A model generated the notes under the pieces. The model was not told the origin of the DNA. It saw nothing but the letters and a program-made list of their open reading frames with translations, and made no database searches. A program made the translations under genes and the position numbers. Of a stretch of DNA of 16,750 nucleotides, positions 5,453 through 12,371 are shown piece after piece. Source of the stretch: Clostridiales bacterium UBA6468 (lineage in GTDB: Bacteria; Bacillota; Clostridia; Oscillospirales; Oscillospiraceae); assembly GCA_002436765.1 (NCBI GenBank), contig DJNI01000020.1, positions 1-16,750 on the forward strand. The letters run 5' to 3'. How positions within the stretch are numbered: the stretch's first letter is position 1; every line of letters begins with the position of its first letter.

Positions 5453-6790
5453 ATGAAAAACACAATGAAGAAGCTGCTTAGCCTCGTATTGGTGGCTATG
5501 CTGCTGGTCTGCGCGGTTCCTTTCCAGGCGGCCGCTGCGACCGTTGACACCAAGACCGTAAAAGTGAATGTGTACGTTGACGATGTACTTACCACCGATA
5601 AGACCATCACCGTCGAGTCCGGCAAGAGCATCACTCTGGACGAGGAGCTGGCAAAGTCCCTGGTCAAGTCCGACAAGGAGTTCGTCAAGTGGACCGGCGC
5701 TTCCGGTAACGAAGCCAACGGTCAGGTCATCCCCTATGAGAAGATCCCCGCTGACTACTCCGTTAACCTGTATGTCAAGAAGATCGTTGAGGACACCCGC
5801 GTTGACGCGAAGGTTCCTGTTAAGATCTACGTTGACGGTTCTTATGCAAGAGACGGCGAGATCACTGTTCCTGTTGACGGCAGCGTGAAGCTGACCAAGG
5901 AACTGGGGCTGAACCTGGTCAAGGAAGACAAGGAGTTCGTCAAGTGGACCGGTTCTTCCGACAACGAGGCCACCGACGTCACCATTAAGTATGCCGGCAT
6001 CACCGACGGTTATTCCCTGAAGCTGTATGTCGCCACCAAGAAGGCTGAAGAGACTGTCAAGCCCATCACCGTCAAGATTGTTGACGACAAGGGCAACGCC
6101 ATTGCCAAGCAGTTCGAGATCACTCCTGTGAACGGCAAGTACTCCGTGATCGGCGACATCCTGACTCAGCGCTGGAAGGGCGACTGGAAGGATTCCTACG
6201 ACTTCGTCACTGCTAAGAGCGAAGGCAAGAGCGGCACCCTGACCCTGGCTACCACCATCGACGCCGGCGACACCCTGACCGTCACCCTGAAGGCCAAGAG
6301 CGGCAGCAGCGACAACAACAATAACAACGGCACCAACAACAAGTTCCCCTACAAGGTTTACCTGCACATCTTCAAGGACAACAAGATCGACGATCCCGCC
6401 AAGACCATCAACATCACCGAGGGCATCGCTCTGGACGGCAAGGTCACTCTGGACGAGGTCAAGACCGTTGTCAAGAACTACTACACTGCCAAGACCAGCG
6501 ACGGCATCAAGTATGACGGCATGTATCTGGCCGAGGGCAACTGGGTCGGCAACTTTGTCAACGACACCAAGAAGTATGACACCATTTCCGACACCAACGA
6601 GATGCGCAAGACCCGCGAGGTTCACATCAACGTGATGATCACCAACGCCAATGCCAAGAGCAGCGAGAAGGCTGACACCACCAACCCCAAGACCGGTGAT
6701 ATGATCCTGATTCCCGTGATCTTCATGCTGGTCTCCGGCGCCGCCATTGCCGGTGTGTACTTCTACGACAAGAAGCGCAGCGCCCGGTAA
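5453..6790 (+). CDS. Sortase-anchored (NPKTG) repeat surface protein, highly expressed type
   Basis: A 445-residue exported wall protein of unknown binding function. A signal peptide (1-29) has a Lys-rich start, a Leu/Val core and an AAAA end. Two tandem beta-rich repeats follow, about 37-118 and 119-200, with an 85-residue offset; both contain DKEFVKWTG and a matching 26-base DNA identity (5672-5697 and 5927-5952). A third, divergent segment (about 204-282), an Asn-rich linker (287-296) and a distinct C-terminal domain (297-400) come next. The end is a classic sorting signal: NPKTG at 411-415, hydrophobic helix, then KKRSAR. Sortase would cleave after Thr and join it to peptidoglycan. AGGAGG at 5438-5443 sets the start. 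Codons are strongly skewed to AAG, GAC, AAC and GTC/GTT, unlike the neighbours, which suggests abundant expression. It is monocistronic between its own promoter and terminator. Confidence 0.9.
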   Translation: MKNTMKKLLSLVLVAMLLVCAVPFQAAAATVDTKTVKVNVYVDDVLTTDKTITVESGKSITLDEELAKSLVKSDKEFVKWTGASGNEANGQVIPYEKIPADYSVNLYVKKIVEDTRVDAKVPVKIYVDGSYARDGEITVPVDGSVKLTKELGLNLVKEDKEFVKWTGSSDNEATDVTIKYAGITDGYSLKLYVATKKAEETVKPITVKIVDDKGNAIAKQFEITPVNGKYSVIGDILTQRWKGDWKDSYDFVTAKSEGKSGTLTLATTIDAGDTLTVTLKAKSGSSDNNNNNGTNNKFPYKVYLHIFKDNKIDDPAKTINITEGIALDGKVTLDEVKTVVKNYYTAKTSDGIKYDGMYLAEGNWVGNFVNDTKKYDTISDTNEMRKTREVHINVMITNANAKSSEKADTTNPKTGDMILIPVIFMLVSGAAIAGVYFYDKKRSAR

Positions 6791-6813
6791 TCCCGAACAC
6801 CGTAAGTCAACAG

Positions 6814-6845
6814 AATCCCGGCAGCTTCGGCTGCCGGGATTTTTT
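6814..6845 (+). terminator. Terminator of the NPKTG surface-protein gene
   Basis: A perfect 12-bp stem, AATCCCGGCAGC (6814-6825) with GCTGCCGGGATT (6830-6841), capped by a stable TTCG tetraloop and followed by TTTT. Confidence 0.95.
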
Positions 6846-6892
6846 GCGGTGAAAAATTTGCCGAAAAAAGGATTCCCTTTTTCACGGATATG

Positions 6893-6901
6893 TGTTATAA
6901 T
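6893..6901 (+). promoter_or_regulatory. Extended -10 promoter of the small membrane-protein gene
   Basis: TGTTATAAT, an extended -10 with perfect TATAAT (6896-6901), lies 41 bases ahead of the ATG. The hexamer 17 bases upstream (TTCCCT, 6873-6878) is not a good -35. Confidence 0.7.
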
Positions 6902-6941
6902 CATTATATCCCCTAAATTTGGAAAGCAGGAGGAATATAAC

Positions 6942-7202
6942 ATGGACAACTACAACGGCAACACCTACGCACGGCAGGATACGGACATGTCCGTCGGCGC
7001 CTGGATCGGCACCCTGATCCTCTCCGCAATTCCCGTCGTCGGCTTCATCTGCCTGATCGTCTGGGCGGTGAGCAGCTCCGCGGAGAAGCGCTCCCGGAAG
7101 AATTGGGCGATCGCCCAGTTTATCCTGCAGCTGATCGTAATTGCCATCGTCGTTCTGGCGTATGTCGCAGGCGGCGCTTCTCTGGCGTATCTGCTGAGCT
7201 GA
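6942..7202 (+). CDS. Small two-helix membrane protein of unknown function
   Basis: An 86-residue protein that I do not recognise. After a polar N-terminus of about 16 residues rich in Asn, Tyr and Asp, there are two transmembrane segments (about 18-42, containing Pro-Val-Val-Gly-Phe, and 61-84) joined by a positively charged loop, SSSAEKRSRKNWA. The positive-inside rule puts the loop in the cytoplasm and both ends outside. An ideal AGGAGG (6928-6933), eight bases before the ATG, a good extended -10 promoter and a terminator immediately after the stop show it is a real, separately transcribed gene. The alternating Trp/Ile/Val helices resemble small clostridial membrane proteins of unassigned role. 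Nothing in the neighbours defines its job. Confidence 0.82.
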   Translation: MDNYNGNTYARQDTDMSVGAWIGTLILSAIPVVGFICLIVWAVSSSAEKRSRKNWAIAQFILQLIVIAIVVLAYVAGGASLAYLLS

Positions 7203-7209
7203 ACCCCAT

Positions 7210-7243
7210 CCCCCGCCTCGGATTTTTTCCGGGGCGGGGGTTT
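7210..7243 (+). terminator. Terminator of the small membrane-protein gene
   Basis: Twelve paired bases with one G-U wobble, CCCCCGCCTCGG (7210-7221) with CCGGGGCGGGGG (7229-7240), around an A/T loop, followed by TTT only. The stem is very stable; the short T tail makes it somewhat less certain. Confidence 0.75.
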
Positions 7244-7295
7244 CCAACTGTCTCCGGCGGCTTCCGGACGGGCGCCCTCGTCGAGAATTTCCTGC

Positions 7296-7324
7296 TTGCT
7301 ATTTCCCGCCGGATAAGGTAAAAT
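7296..7324 (+). promoter_or_regulatory. Promoter of the DUF1846 gene
   Basis: TTGCTA (7296-7301), 17-base spacer, TAAAAT (7319-7324), about 20 bases before the ribosome binding site. The bases around the -35, CTTGCTATTTCCC, are the same as around the -35 of the MscS gene. Confidence 0.7.
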
Positions 7325-7356
7325 GATGGGTAGTTTTGGGAAAAGAGGCAACGGAA

Positions 7357-8823
7357 ATGACAAAAGCGGCGTTTGATAACGACAAGTACCTGCAAATGCA
7401 GTCCGCCCACATCCGGGAGCGCATTGCCCAGTTCGGCGGCAAGCTGTATCTGGAATTCGGCGGCAAGCTCTACGACGACAACCACGCGTCCCGGGTTCTG
7501 CCCGGCTTCCGGCCGGACAGCAAGCTGCGGATGCTGCTGCAGCTGAAGGATCAGGTGGAGATGGTGATCGTCATCAACGCCGACGATATCGAGAAGAACA
7601 AGGTTCGCGGCGACCTGGGCATCACCTACGACCGGGACGTTATTCGCCTGATCGACATTTTCCGGGGCTTCGGCCTGCACGTTTCCAGCGTGGTGCTGAC
7701 CCGCTTCCATGAGCAGGCGCTGGCGCGGGCGTTCCAGTCCCGCCTGGAGGGGCTGGGCGTCCGGGTCTATCACCATTTCGAGATCCCGGGCTACCCCTCC
7801 GACACCGGCTACATCGTCAGCCCCGAGGGCTTCGGGAAAAACGATTACATCGAGACGACCCGGTCGCTGGTGGTGGTCACGGCCCCCGGCCCCGGCAGCG
7901 GCAAGCTGGCCACCTGCCTGAGCCAGCTGTATCACGAGCATATCCGGGGCAACACGGCGGGCTACGCCAAATTCGAGACCTTTCCCATCTGGAATGTGCC
8001 CCTGAACCACCCGGTAAACCTGGCCTACGAGGCCGCCACGGCGGACCTGAACGACGTGAACATGATCGACCCCTTCCATCTGGAAGCCTACGGGGTGACC
8101 ACCGTCAACTACAACCGGGACGTGGAGGCGTTCCCCGTGCTGGTGGCGATCTTTGAGAAAATTCTGGGGCACTGCCCCTACAAGTCCCCCACGGACATGG
8201 GCGTGAACATGGTGGGCAACTGCATCGTGGACGACGAGGCCGTCCGGTTTGCCTCCCGGCAGGAGATCATCCGCCGGTACTACGTGGCCATGTGCGAGCA
8301 GAAGCAGGGCAAGGGCAGCGACGAGACGGTGCGCAAGCTGGAGCTGCTGATGAAAAAGGCCGGCGTGACCCCGGCGGAGCGGAAGGTGGTCGCCCCCGCC
8401 CTGCGGCGTGCGGAGCAGACCGGCGCCCCCGCCGCCGCCATGGAGCTGCCCGACGGCACCATTGTCACCGGAAAGACCTCCGACCTTCTGGGCGCGTCCT
8501 CGGCGCTGCTGCTGAACGCGCTGAAAATTCTGGCGGGTATGCGGGACAGCCTGCACCTGATCTCCCCGGTGGTGCTCGACCCCATCCAGCACCTGAAGGT
8601 TGACCATCTAGGCAACCGCAACCCACGTCTGCACACCGACGAGACGCTCATCGCCCTGTCCATCTGCGCCGCCACCAACCCCATGGCGGAGCTGGCCATG
8701 GAGCAGCTGGACAAGCTCCGGGGCTGTGAGGTGCATTCCTCGGTGATCTTGTCCCCGGTGGACGAAAAGACCTTCAAGCGTCTGGGCGTCAACCTGACCT
8801 GCGAGCCGAGATATAAGGGATAA
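7357..8823 (+). CDS. DUF1846 / UPF0371 family protein
   Basis: A 488-residue soluble protein of the DUF1846 family, recognisable from the start region FDNDKYLQMQSAHIRERI, the LYLEFGGKLYDD motif, the RVLPGFRPDSKLRML segment and a P-loop-like glycine-rich turn TAPGPGSGK at 175-183. The family is common in Firmicutes and Actinobacteria, structures are known, but no reaction is established to my knowledge; the glycine loop suggests nucleotide or phosphate binding, which is inference. Length is near the family norm of about 490-500. I place the start at ATG 7357, with AAGAGG (7343-7348) eight bases upstream, rather than the in-frame TTG at 7336. The gene stands alone; its stop overlaps the A run of a hairpin that ends the facing gene. 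Confidence 0.93.
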   Translation: MTKAAFDNDKYLQMQSAHIRERIAQFGGKLYLEFGGKLYDDNHASRVLPGFRPDSKLRMLLQLKDQVEMVIVINADDIEKNKVRGDLGITYDRDVIRLIDIFRGFGLHVSSVVLTRFHEQALARAFQSRLEGLGVRVYHHFEIPGYPSDTGYIVSPEGFGKNDYIETTRSLVVVTAPGPGSGKLATCLSQLYHEHIRGNTAGYAKFETFPIWNVPLNHPVNLAYEAATADLNDVNMIDPFHLEAYGVTTVNYNRDVEAFPVLVAIFEKILGHCPYKSPTDMGVNMVGNCIVDDEAVRFASRQEIIRRYYVAMCEQKQGKGSDETVRKLELLMKKAGVTPAERKVVAPALRRAEQTGAPAAAMELPDGTIVTGKTSDLLGASSALLLNALKILAGMRDSLHLISPVVLDPIQHLKVDHLGNRNPRLHTDETLIALSICAATNPMAELAMEQLDKLRGCEVHSSVILSPVDEKTFKRLGVNLTCEPRYKG

Positions 8824-8858
8824 AAAATGCAGAATGCCATTGCCTTGGCATTCTGCAT
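8822..8858 (-). terminator. Terminator hairpin facing the YerC-like gene
   Basis: A perfect 13-bp stem, ATGCAGAATGCCA (8827-8839) with TGGCATTCTGCAT (8846-8858). Read on the minus strand it is followed by TTTTTT (8827-8822), so it terminates the YerC-like gene about 80 bases past its stop. The plus side lacks a T run but the hairpin directly follows the DUF1846 stop and may protect that mRNA. The bases between 8860 and 8936 hold nothing I can identify. Confidence 0.75.
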
Positions 8859-8936
8859 TGCGTCTTAAGAAGAAGGGGACGTCCAGCCCGTTCCGGCGCA
8901 GGACGGCGGCGGGGCTTTTGGGAATCGCGCCCCGTT

Positions 8937-9248
8937 TCATTTTTCTTCGCCCTCCGGCAGCGTTCCCGCTTCCTTGAGCCTGTCCAGCGCCGTCCGGTAG
9001 CCGCCGCCGTACAGAAGACACCGGTTGACCCGGCTGATGGTGGCCGAGCTGGCGCCGGTGGATTCCGAGACTTCAATATAGTTTTCGCCGCCGTCCAGCA
9101 GGCAGGCGACCCGGAACCGCTGGGACATGGCCTGCAATTCCTTGATGGTGGCCACGTCCTCAAAAAACAGGCGGCAGTCCTCCACCGTCCGCAGGGACAG
9201 AATGGCCTCGAAAAACAGATCTTCACCGGGATGCCGAATGATATCCAT
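8937..9248 (-). CDS. YerC/YecD family TrpR-related DNA-binding protein
   Basis: A 103-residue all-helical protein of the TrpR-like YerC/YecD family: an N-terminal helical part with EAILSLRTVEDCRLFFEDVATIKELQAMSQRF, followed by a helix-turn-helix around YIEVSESTGASSATISRVNRCLLYG, the part most conserved in the family. In Bacillus YerC has recently been linked to control of biosynthetic genes, but its ligand here is not predictable. The ATG at 9248 is chosen because it gives the family length of about 104 and has AAGGA nine bases upstream; an in-frame GTG at 9293 would lie ahead of the likely transcription start. It is single, between the DUF1846 gene (convergent) and IlvE (divergent). The divergent placement with IlvE could reflect regulation of amino acid metabolism, which is inference. 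Confidence 0.9.
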   Translation of the reverse strand: MDIIRHPGEDLFFEAILSLRTVEDCRLFFEDVATIKELQAMSQRFRVACLLDGGENYIEVSESTGASSATISRVNRCLLYGGGYRTALDRLKEAGTLPEGEEK

Positions 9249-9283
9249 AACACGGAGTCCTTTCTTCTGGGGTGCTTTCCTAT

Positions 9284-9312
9284 ACTTTACCACTTTACCT
9301 GATTGAATACAA
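9284..9312 (-). promoter_or_regulatory. Possible promoter of the YerC-like gene
   Basis: On the minus strand, TTGTAT (9312-9307), 17-base spacer, TAAAGT (9289-9284). Both hexamers are imperfect. It lies about 36 bases ahead of the chosen ATG. Confidence 0.4.
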
Positions 9313-9425
9313 GCCCATTTTGGAGTTTTTTGCAGGAAATAGGGGGAGGGGAAGGGAGGTTTTTGTGCGTTTCTATGAAAAAGACAAATGTCTCCATGAG
9401 AAGTACTTTTTTCCGCTTCAGACTC

Positions 9426-9454
9426 TTGACCTGAGTCGCCTGTGGTGCTAGAAT
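9426..9454 (+). promoter_or_regulatory. ilvE: Promoter of the branched-chain aminotransferase gene
   Basis: TTGACC (9426-9431), 17-base spacer, TAGAAT (9449-9454). The leader is only about 28 bases, too short for a T-box or attenuator, so control, if any, would be by a protein at the promoter. Confidence 0.85.
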
Positions 9455-9488
9455 AGGAAAAATAAAAATTTCAGAGAGGTGTTTTTCA

Positions 9489-10502
9489 ATGGAAAGAAAA
9501 GATATTGACTGGAGCAATCTGGGATTTGGCTACGTCCAGACCGACATGCGCTACGTCTCCAATTTCCGGAACGGCCAGTGGGACGACGGCTGCCTGACCG
9601 ATCAGGCTACCATTACCATAAGCGAGTGCGCCTGCGTTCTGCAATACGCCCAGACCTGCTTTGAGGGCTTGAAGGCCTATACCACCGAGGACGGTCATAT
9701 CGTCTGCTTCCGCCCCGACCTGAACGCCCAGCGGATGGCAAGTTCCTGCCGCCGCCTGAAAATGCCCGTGTTCCCCGAGGAGCGGTTCGTCCAGGCCGTG
9801 GTGGAGACCGTCCGCGCCAACTCCCAGTGGGTGCCGCCCTACGGCTCCGGCGCGACGCTGTACGTCCGTCCGTTCATGTTCGGCAGCGACGCCGTCATCG
9901 GCGTCAAGCCCGCGACGGAGTATCAGTTCCGGGTGTTCGTCACCCCCGTCGGCCCCTATTTCAAGGGCGGCGTCAAGCCCCTGAAGCTGCGCATCTCCGA
10001 TCTTGACCGGGCGGCGCCCAAGGGCACCGGCGACGTCAAGGCGGGCTTGAACTACGCCATGAGCCTTTACAACATCGTGGACGCCCACGAGAAGGGCTAC
10101 GACGAGAACGTCTACGTGGATTCCGCTACCCGCACCTATGTCGAGGAGACCGGCGGCGCCAACCTGATCTTCGTCACCAAGGACGGCAAGCTGGTCACCC
10201 CCAAGTCCGATACCATTCTCCCCTCCGTCACCCGGCGCAGTCTTTTGCAGGTGGCGAAGGACTACCTCGGCATGGAGGTGGAGGAACGCCCCGTGGCGCT
10301 GGCGGAGATCGGCGAATTTGCCGAGTGCGGCCTGTGCGGCACGGCGGCGGTCATCTCCCCCGTGGGAACCATCGTGGATCACGGCAAGGAGATCCACTTT
10401 GTCGGCATGGGACCCACCATCCGGAAGCTCTACGACACCCTCACCGGCATCCAGATGGGTCGCCTGGAAGCGCCCAAGGGCTGGATCCGGACAATCGAAT
10501 GA
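9489..10502 (+). CDS. ilvE: Branched-chain amino acid aminotransferase
   Basis: A 337-residue PLP enzyme of fold type IV that interconverts leucine, isoleucine and valine with their 2-oxo acids, using glutamate/2-oxoglutarate, in the cytoplasm. The long (group II, eukaryote-like) BCAT form is shown by the start MERKDIDWSNLGFGYVQTD, QTCFEGLKAY, the ATLYVRPFMFG arginine motif, catalytic Lys184 in GDVKAGLNYAMSL, and EETGGANLIFV, followed by TILPSVTRRSLL and the CGTAAVISPVG loop that binds cofactor phosphate. AGAGAGG (9473-9479) is nine bases before the ATG. The length agrees with the family. It is monocistronic, with a strong terminator shared with the facing phosphohexomutase gene. Short D-amino acid transaminases and aminodeoxychorismate lyases lack these N-terminal motifs, so those alternatives are unlikely. 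Confidence 0.96.
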   Translation: MERKDIDWSNLGFGYVQTDMRYVSNFRNGQWDDGCLTDQATITISECACVLQYAQTCFEGLKAYTTEDGHIVCFRPDLNAQRMASSCRRLKMPVFPEERFVQAVVETVRANSQWVPPYGSGATLYVRPFMFGSDAVIGVKPATEYQFRVFVTPVGPYFKGGVKPLKLRISDLDRAAPKGTGDVKAGLNYAMSLYNIVDAHEKGYDENVYVDSATRTYVEETGGANLIFVTKDGKLVTPKSDTILPSVTRRSLLQVAKDYLGMEVEERPVALAEIGEFAECGLCGTAAVISPVGTIVDHGKEIHFVGMGPTIRKLYDTLTGIQMGRLEAPKGWIRTIE

Positions 10503-10506
10503 TACG

Positions 10507-10542
10507 AAAAAAGGCAAGCCGGAAAACGGCTTGCCTTTTTTT
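10507..10542. terminator. Bidirectional terminator between ilvE and the phosphohexomutase gene
   Basis: GGCAAGCCG (10513-10521) pairs with CGGCTTGCC (10527-10535), extended by six A:T pairs; T7 follows on the plus strand and a T6 run on the minus strand, so it serves both convergent genes. Confidence 0.95.
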
Positions 10543-10549
10543 AACCAGA

Positions 10550-12232
10550 TTACGCAAAAATGGGCTTCAGAGCGTCGGCGAGAACCTTTTCCTGGGCTTC
10601 GGCCTCCGCAAGCGTTTTGCCCAGGGTGGTGAAATAGGTCTTGATCTTCGGCTCGGTGCCGGAGGGGCGGACGATGACCGCCGCGCCGCCTTCCAGATTG
10701 TACACCAGCACGTTGGCGGCGGGCAGACCGGTCTGGGCGGTGTCCTGGTAGTCGGTGATTTTGGTCACCTTGTAGCCGCCGATCTCCACCGGGGGCTTCT
10801 CCCGCAGGGAGGCCATGATTTTAGCCATCTTGTCCATGCCGGACAGGCCGGGGAACTCGAAGGAGTTCACCTTGTTCAGATACCGGCCGTACTTGGCGTA
10901 AATGGCCTCCAGCCGCGCCTTGATGGACGAGCCGATGGAGCGGTAGTAGGCCGCCATTTCGCAGATCAGCATGGAGCCGATGATGGCGTCCTTGTCCCGG
11001 ACGTAGGAGCCTGCAAGATAGCCGTAGGATTCCTCAAAGCCCAGAATGAAGCGATCCACCTCACCGGCGGCCTCCAGCTTGGCGATCTGGTCGCCGATCC
11101 ATTTGAAGCCGGTGAGCACGCTGCGCATTTCCACGCCGTAGTCCGCGGCCACGACGTCCGCCAGGGGGGTGGACACCAGTGACTTTACCGCCACGGGGCG
11201 CTTGGGCATGGTGCCTTTTTCCATGCGGCCCCGGCAGATGTAGTCCAGCAGCAGCACGCCCACCTCGTTGCCGGAGACCAGCTCGTAGGAGCCGTCGGGG
11301 CAGCGGATGGCAATGCCTACCCGGTCGGCGTCGGGGTCGGTGGCCAGCATCAGGTCGGCGCCGGTCTTCTCGGCCAGCTCCAGACCCAGCCGCAGCGCCT
11401 CGAAAATTTCCGGGTTGGGGTAGGGGCAGGTGGGGAAGTTGCCGTCGGGGTACTGCTGTTCGGGGACGATGGTGATATCGTCGACGCCGATGTCGTGAAG
11501 CACCCGGGTGACCGGCACCAGGCCGGAGCCGTTCAGGGGGGAGTACACCAGCTTCAGCCCGGCGGTTTTGCAGATGCCGGGGCGGACGGCGCAGGCCTCG
11601 ATGGCGCCGTACAGCGCCTCCTTGCAGTCGTCGCCCACGTATTCGATGAGCCCCTGGGCGATTCCGTCCTCAAAGGCCATCATCTTCGCGCCGGTGAGAA
11701 TGTCGGTTTTCTGAATCTCCCCGTACACCACGGCGGCGGCGGCGTCCGTCATCTGGCAGCCGTCGGGGCCGTAAGCCTTATAGCCGTTGTACTTGGCGGG
11801 GTTGTGGGAGGCGGTGATCATGATACCGGCGTTCGCCCTGTAGTACCGGGTGGCAAAGGACAGGGCGGGGACGGGCATCAGCGCATCGTAAATCCGCACC
11901 CGGATGCCGTTGGCGGCCAGAACGCAGGCAGCGTTTCTGGCGAACACGTCAGAGTTGATGCGGCTGTCGTAGGAAATGGCGACCAGCTGGCTGCCGCCCT
12001 GGGTCCTGACCCAGTTTGCCAGACCCTGGGTGGCCTGCCGGACGACGTATATATTCATCCGGTTGCTGCCTGCACCCAGAATGCCCCGCAGACCGGCGGT
12101 GCCGAATTTCAGCGCCACGGCGAAGCGCTCCTTGATCTCACCCTCCTGCCCTTCGATTTTCTTCAGCTCGTCGGTGAGGGCGGGGTCCTCCAGATCGGCG
12201 CCCAGCCAGCGCCTGTAGTCGTCCATGTACAT
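10550..12232 (-). CDS. Phosphoglucomutase / phosphomannomutase (alpha-D-phosphohexomutase)
   Basis: A 560-residue cytoplasmic enzyme that shifts phosphate between C1 and C6 of glucose (or mannose) via a phosphoserine, feeding glucose-1-phosphate to cell-envelope and storage polysaccharides. Four family motifs are present in order: the N-terminal FGTAGLRGILGAG, the active-site TASHNPAKYNGYK with phosphorylated Ser142, the metal site TDPDADRVG, and the sugar-binding GFEESYGYL, with RPSGTEPK near the C-terminus for phosphate binding. Size and motifs match the long PGM2/YbbT-PgcA type of Firmicutes. I chose ATG 12232, with AAAAGG (12246-12241) eight bases upstream, over a GTG at 12241 that overlaps it and a second ATG two codons inside. 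It is monocistronic. Sugar preference cannot be read from the sequence. Confidence 0.95.
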   Translation of the reverse strand: MYMDDYRRWLGADLEDPALTDELKKIEGQEGEIKERFAVALKFGTAGLRGILGAGSNRMNIYVVRQATQGLANWVRTQGGSQLVAISYDSRINSDVFARNAACVLAANGIRVRIYDALMPVPALSFATRYYRANAGIMITASHNPAKYNGYKAYGPDGCQMTDAAAAVVYGEIQKTDILTGAKMMAFEDGIAQGLIEYVGDDCKEALYGAIEACAVRPGICKTAGLKLVYSPLNGSGLVPVTRVLHDIGVDDITIVPEQQYPDGNFPTCPYPNPEIFEALRLGLELAEKTGADLMLATDPDADRVGIAIRCPDGSYELVSGNEVGVLLLDYICRGRMEKGTMPKRPVAVKSLVSTPLADVVAADYGVEMRSVLTGFKWIGDQIAKLEAAGEVDRFILGFEESYGYLAGSYVRDKDAIIGSMLICEMAAYYRSIGSSIKARLEAIYAKYGRYLNKVNSFEFPGLSGMDKMAKIMASLREKPPVEIGGYKVTKITDYQDTAQTGLPAANVLVYNLEGGAAVIVRPSGTEPKIKTYFTTLGKTLAEAEAQEKVLADALKPIFA

Positions 12233-12266
12233 CGTTATCACCTTTTCTTCGTTTTATCACCCATAC

Positions 12267-12295
12267 AATATAGTGCATCCCGCAGAAAAAGTCAA
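12267..12295 (-). promoter_or_regulatory. Promoter of the phosphohexomutase gene
   Basis: On the minus strand, TTGACT (12295-12290), 17-base spacer, TATATT (12272-12267); the leader is about 27 bases. Confidence 0.88.
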
Positions 12296-12329
12296 TGCCG
12301 GAGTGGGGGACGGCCGCGGTATGGGCGCA

Positions 12330-12363
12330 AAAAATGGGAGGCGACGGGTTTCCGTCGCCTCCC
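12330..12363 (-). terminator. Terminator of the 827-residue surface-protein gene
   Basis: A perfect 12-bp stem, GGGAGGCGACGG (12336-12347) with CCGTCGCCTCCC (12352-12363). On the minus strand it is followed by ATTTTTTG, eight bases beyond the stop codon. Confidence 0.9.
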
Positions 12364-12371
12364 TTGATTAT

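Noticed and set aside
5444..6949. Minus-strand open frame of about 500 codons opposite the NPKTG surface gene
   Set aside because: The plus-strand gene has signal peptide, sorting signal, promoter, ribosome binding site and terminator. The antisense product is Gly/Val/Leu/Asp-rich filler caused by the strong codon bias.
7120..8607. Minus-strand open frame of 495 codons opposite the DUF1846 gene
   Set aside because: The DUF1846 product has clear family motifs; the antisense translation is His/Gln/Gly-rich and without any recognisable domain.
8937..9293. GTG at 9293 as start of the YerC-like protein
   Set aside because: It would add 15 residues not seen in the family and lies upstream of the likely transcription start; the ATG at 9248 has a ribosome binding site.
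9455..9488. T-box or attenuator leader for ilvE
   Set aside because: The leader from the predicted start site to the ATG is under 30 bases, with no specifier stem, T-box sequence or terminator.
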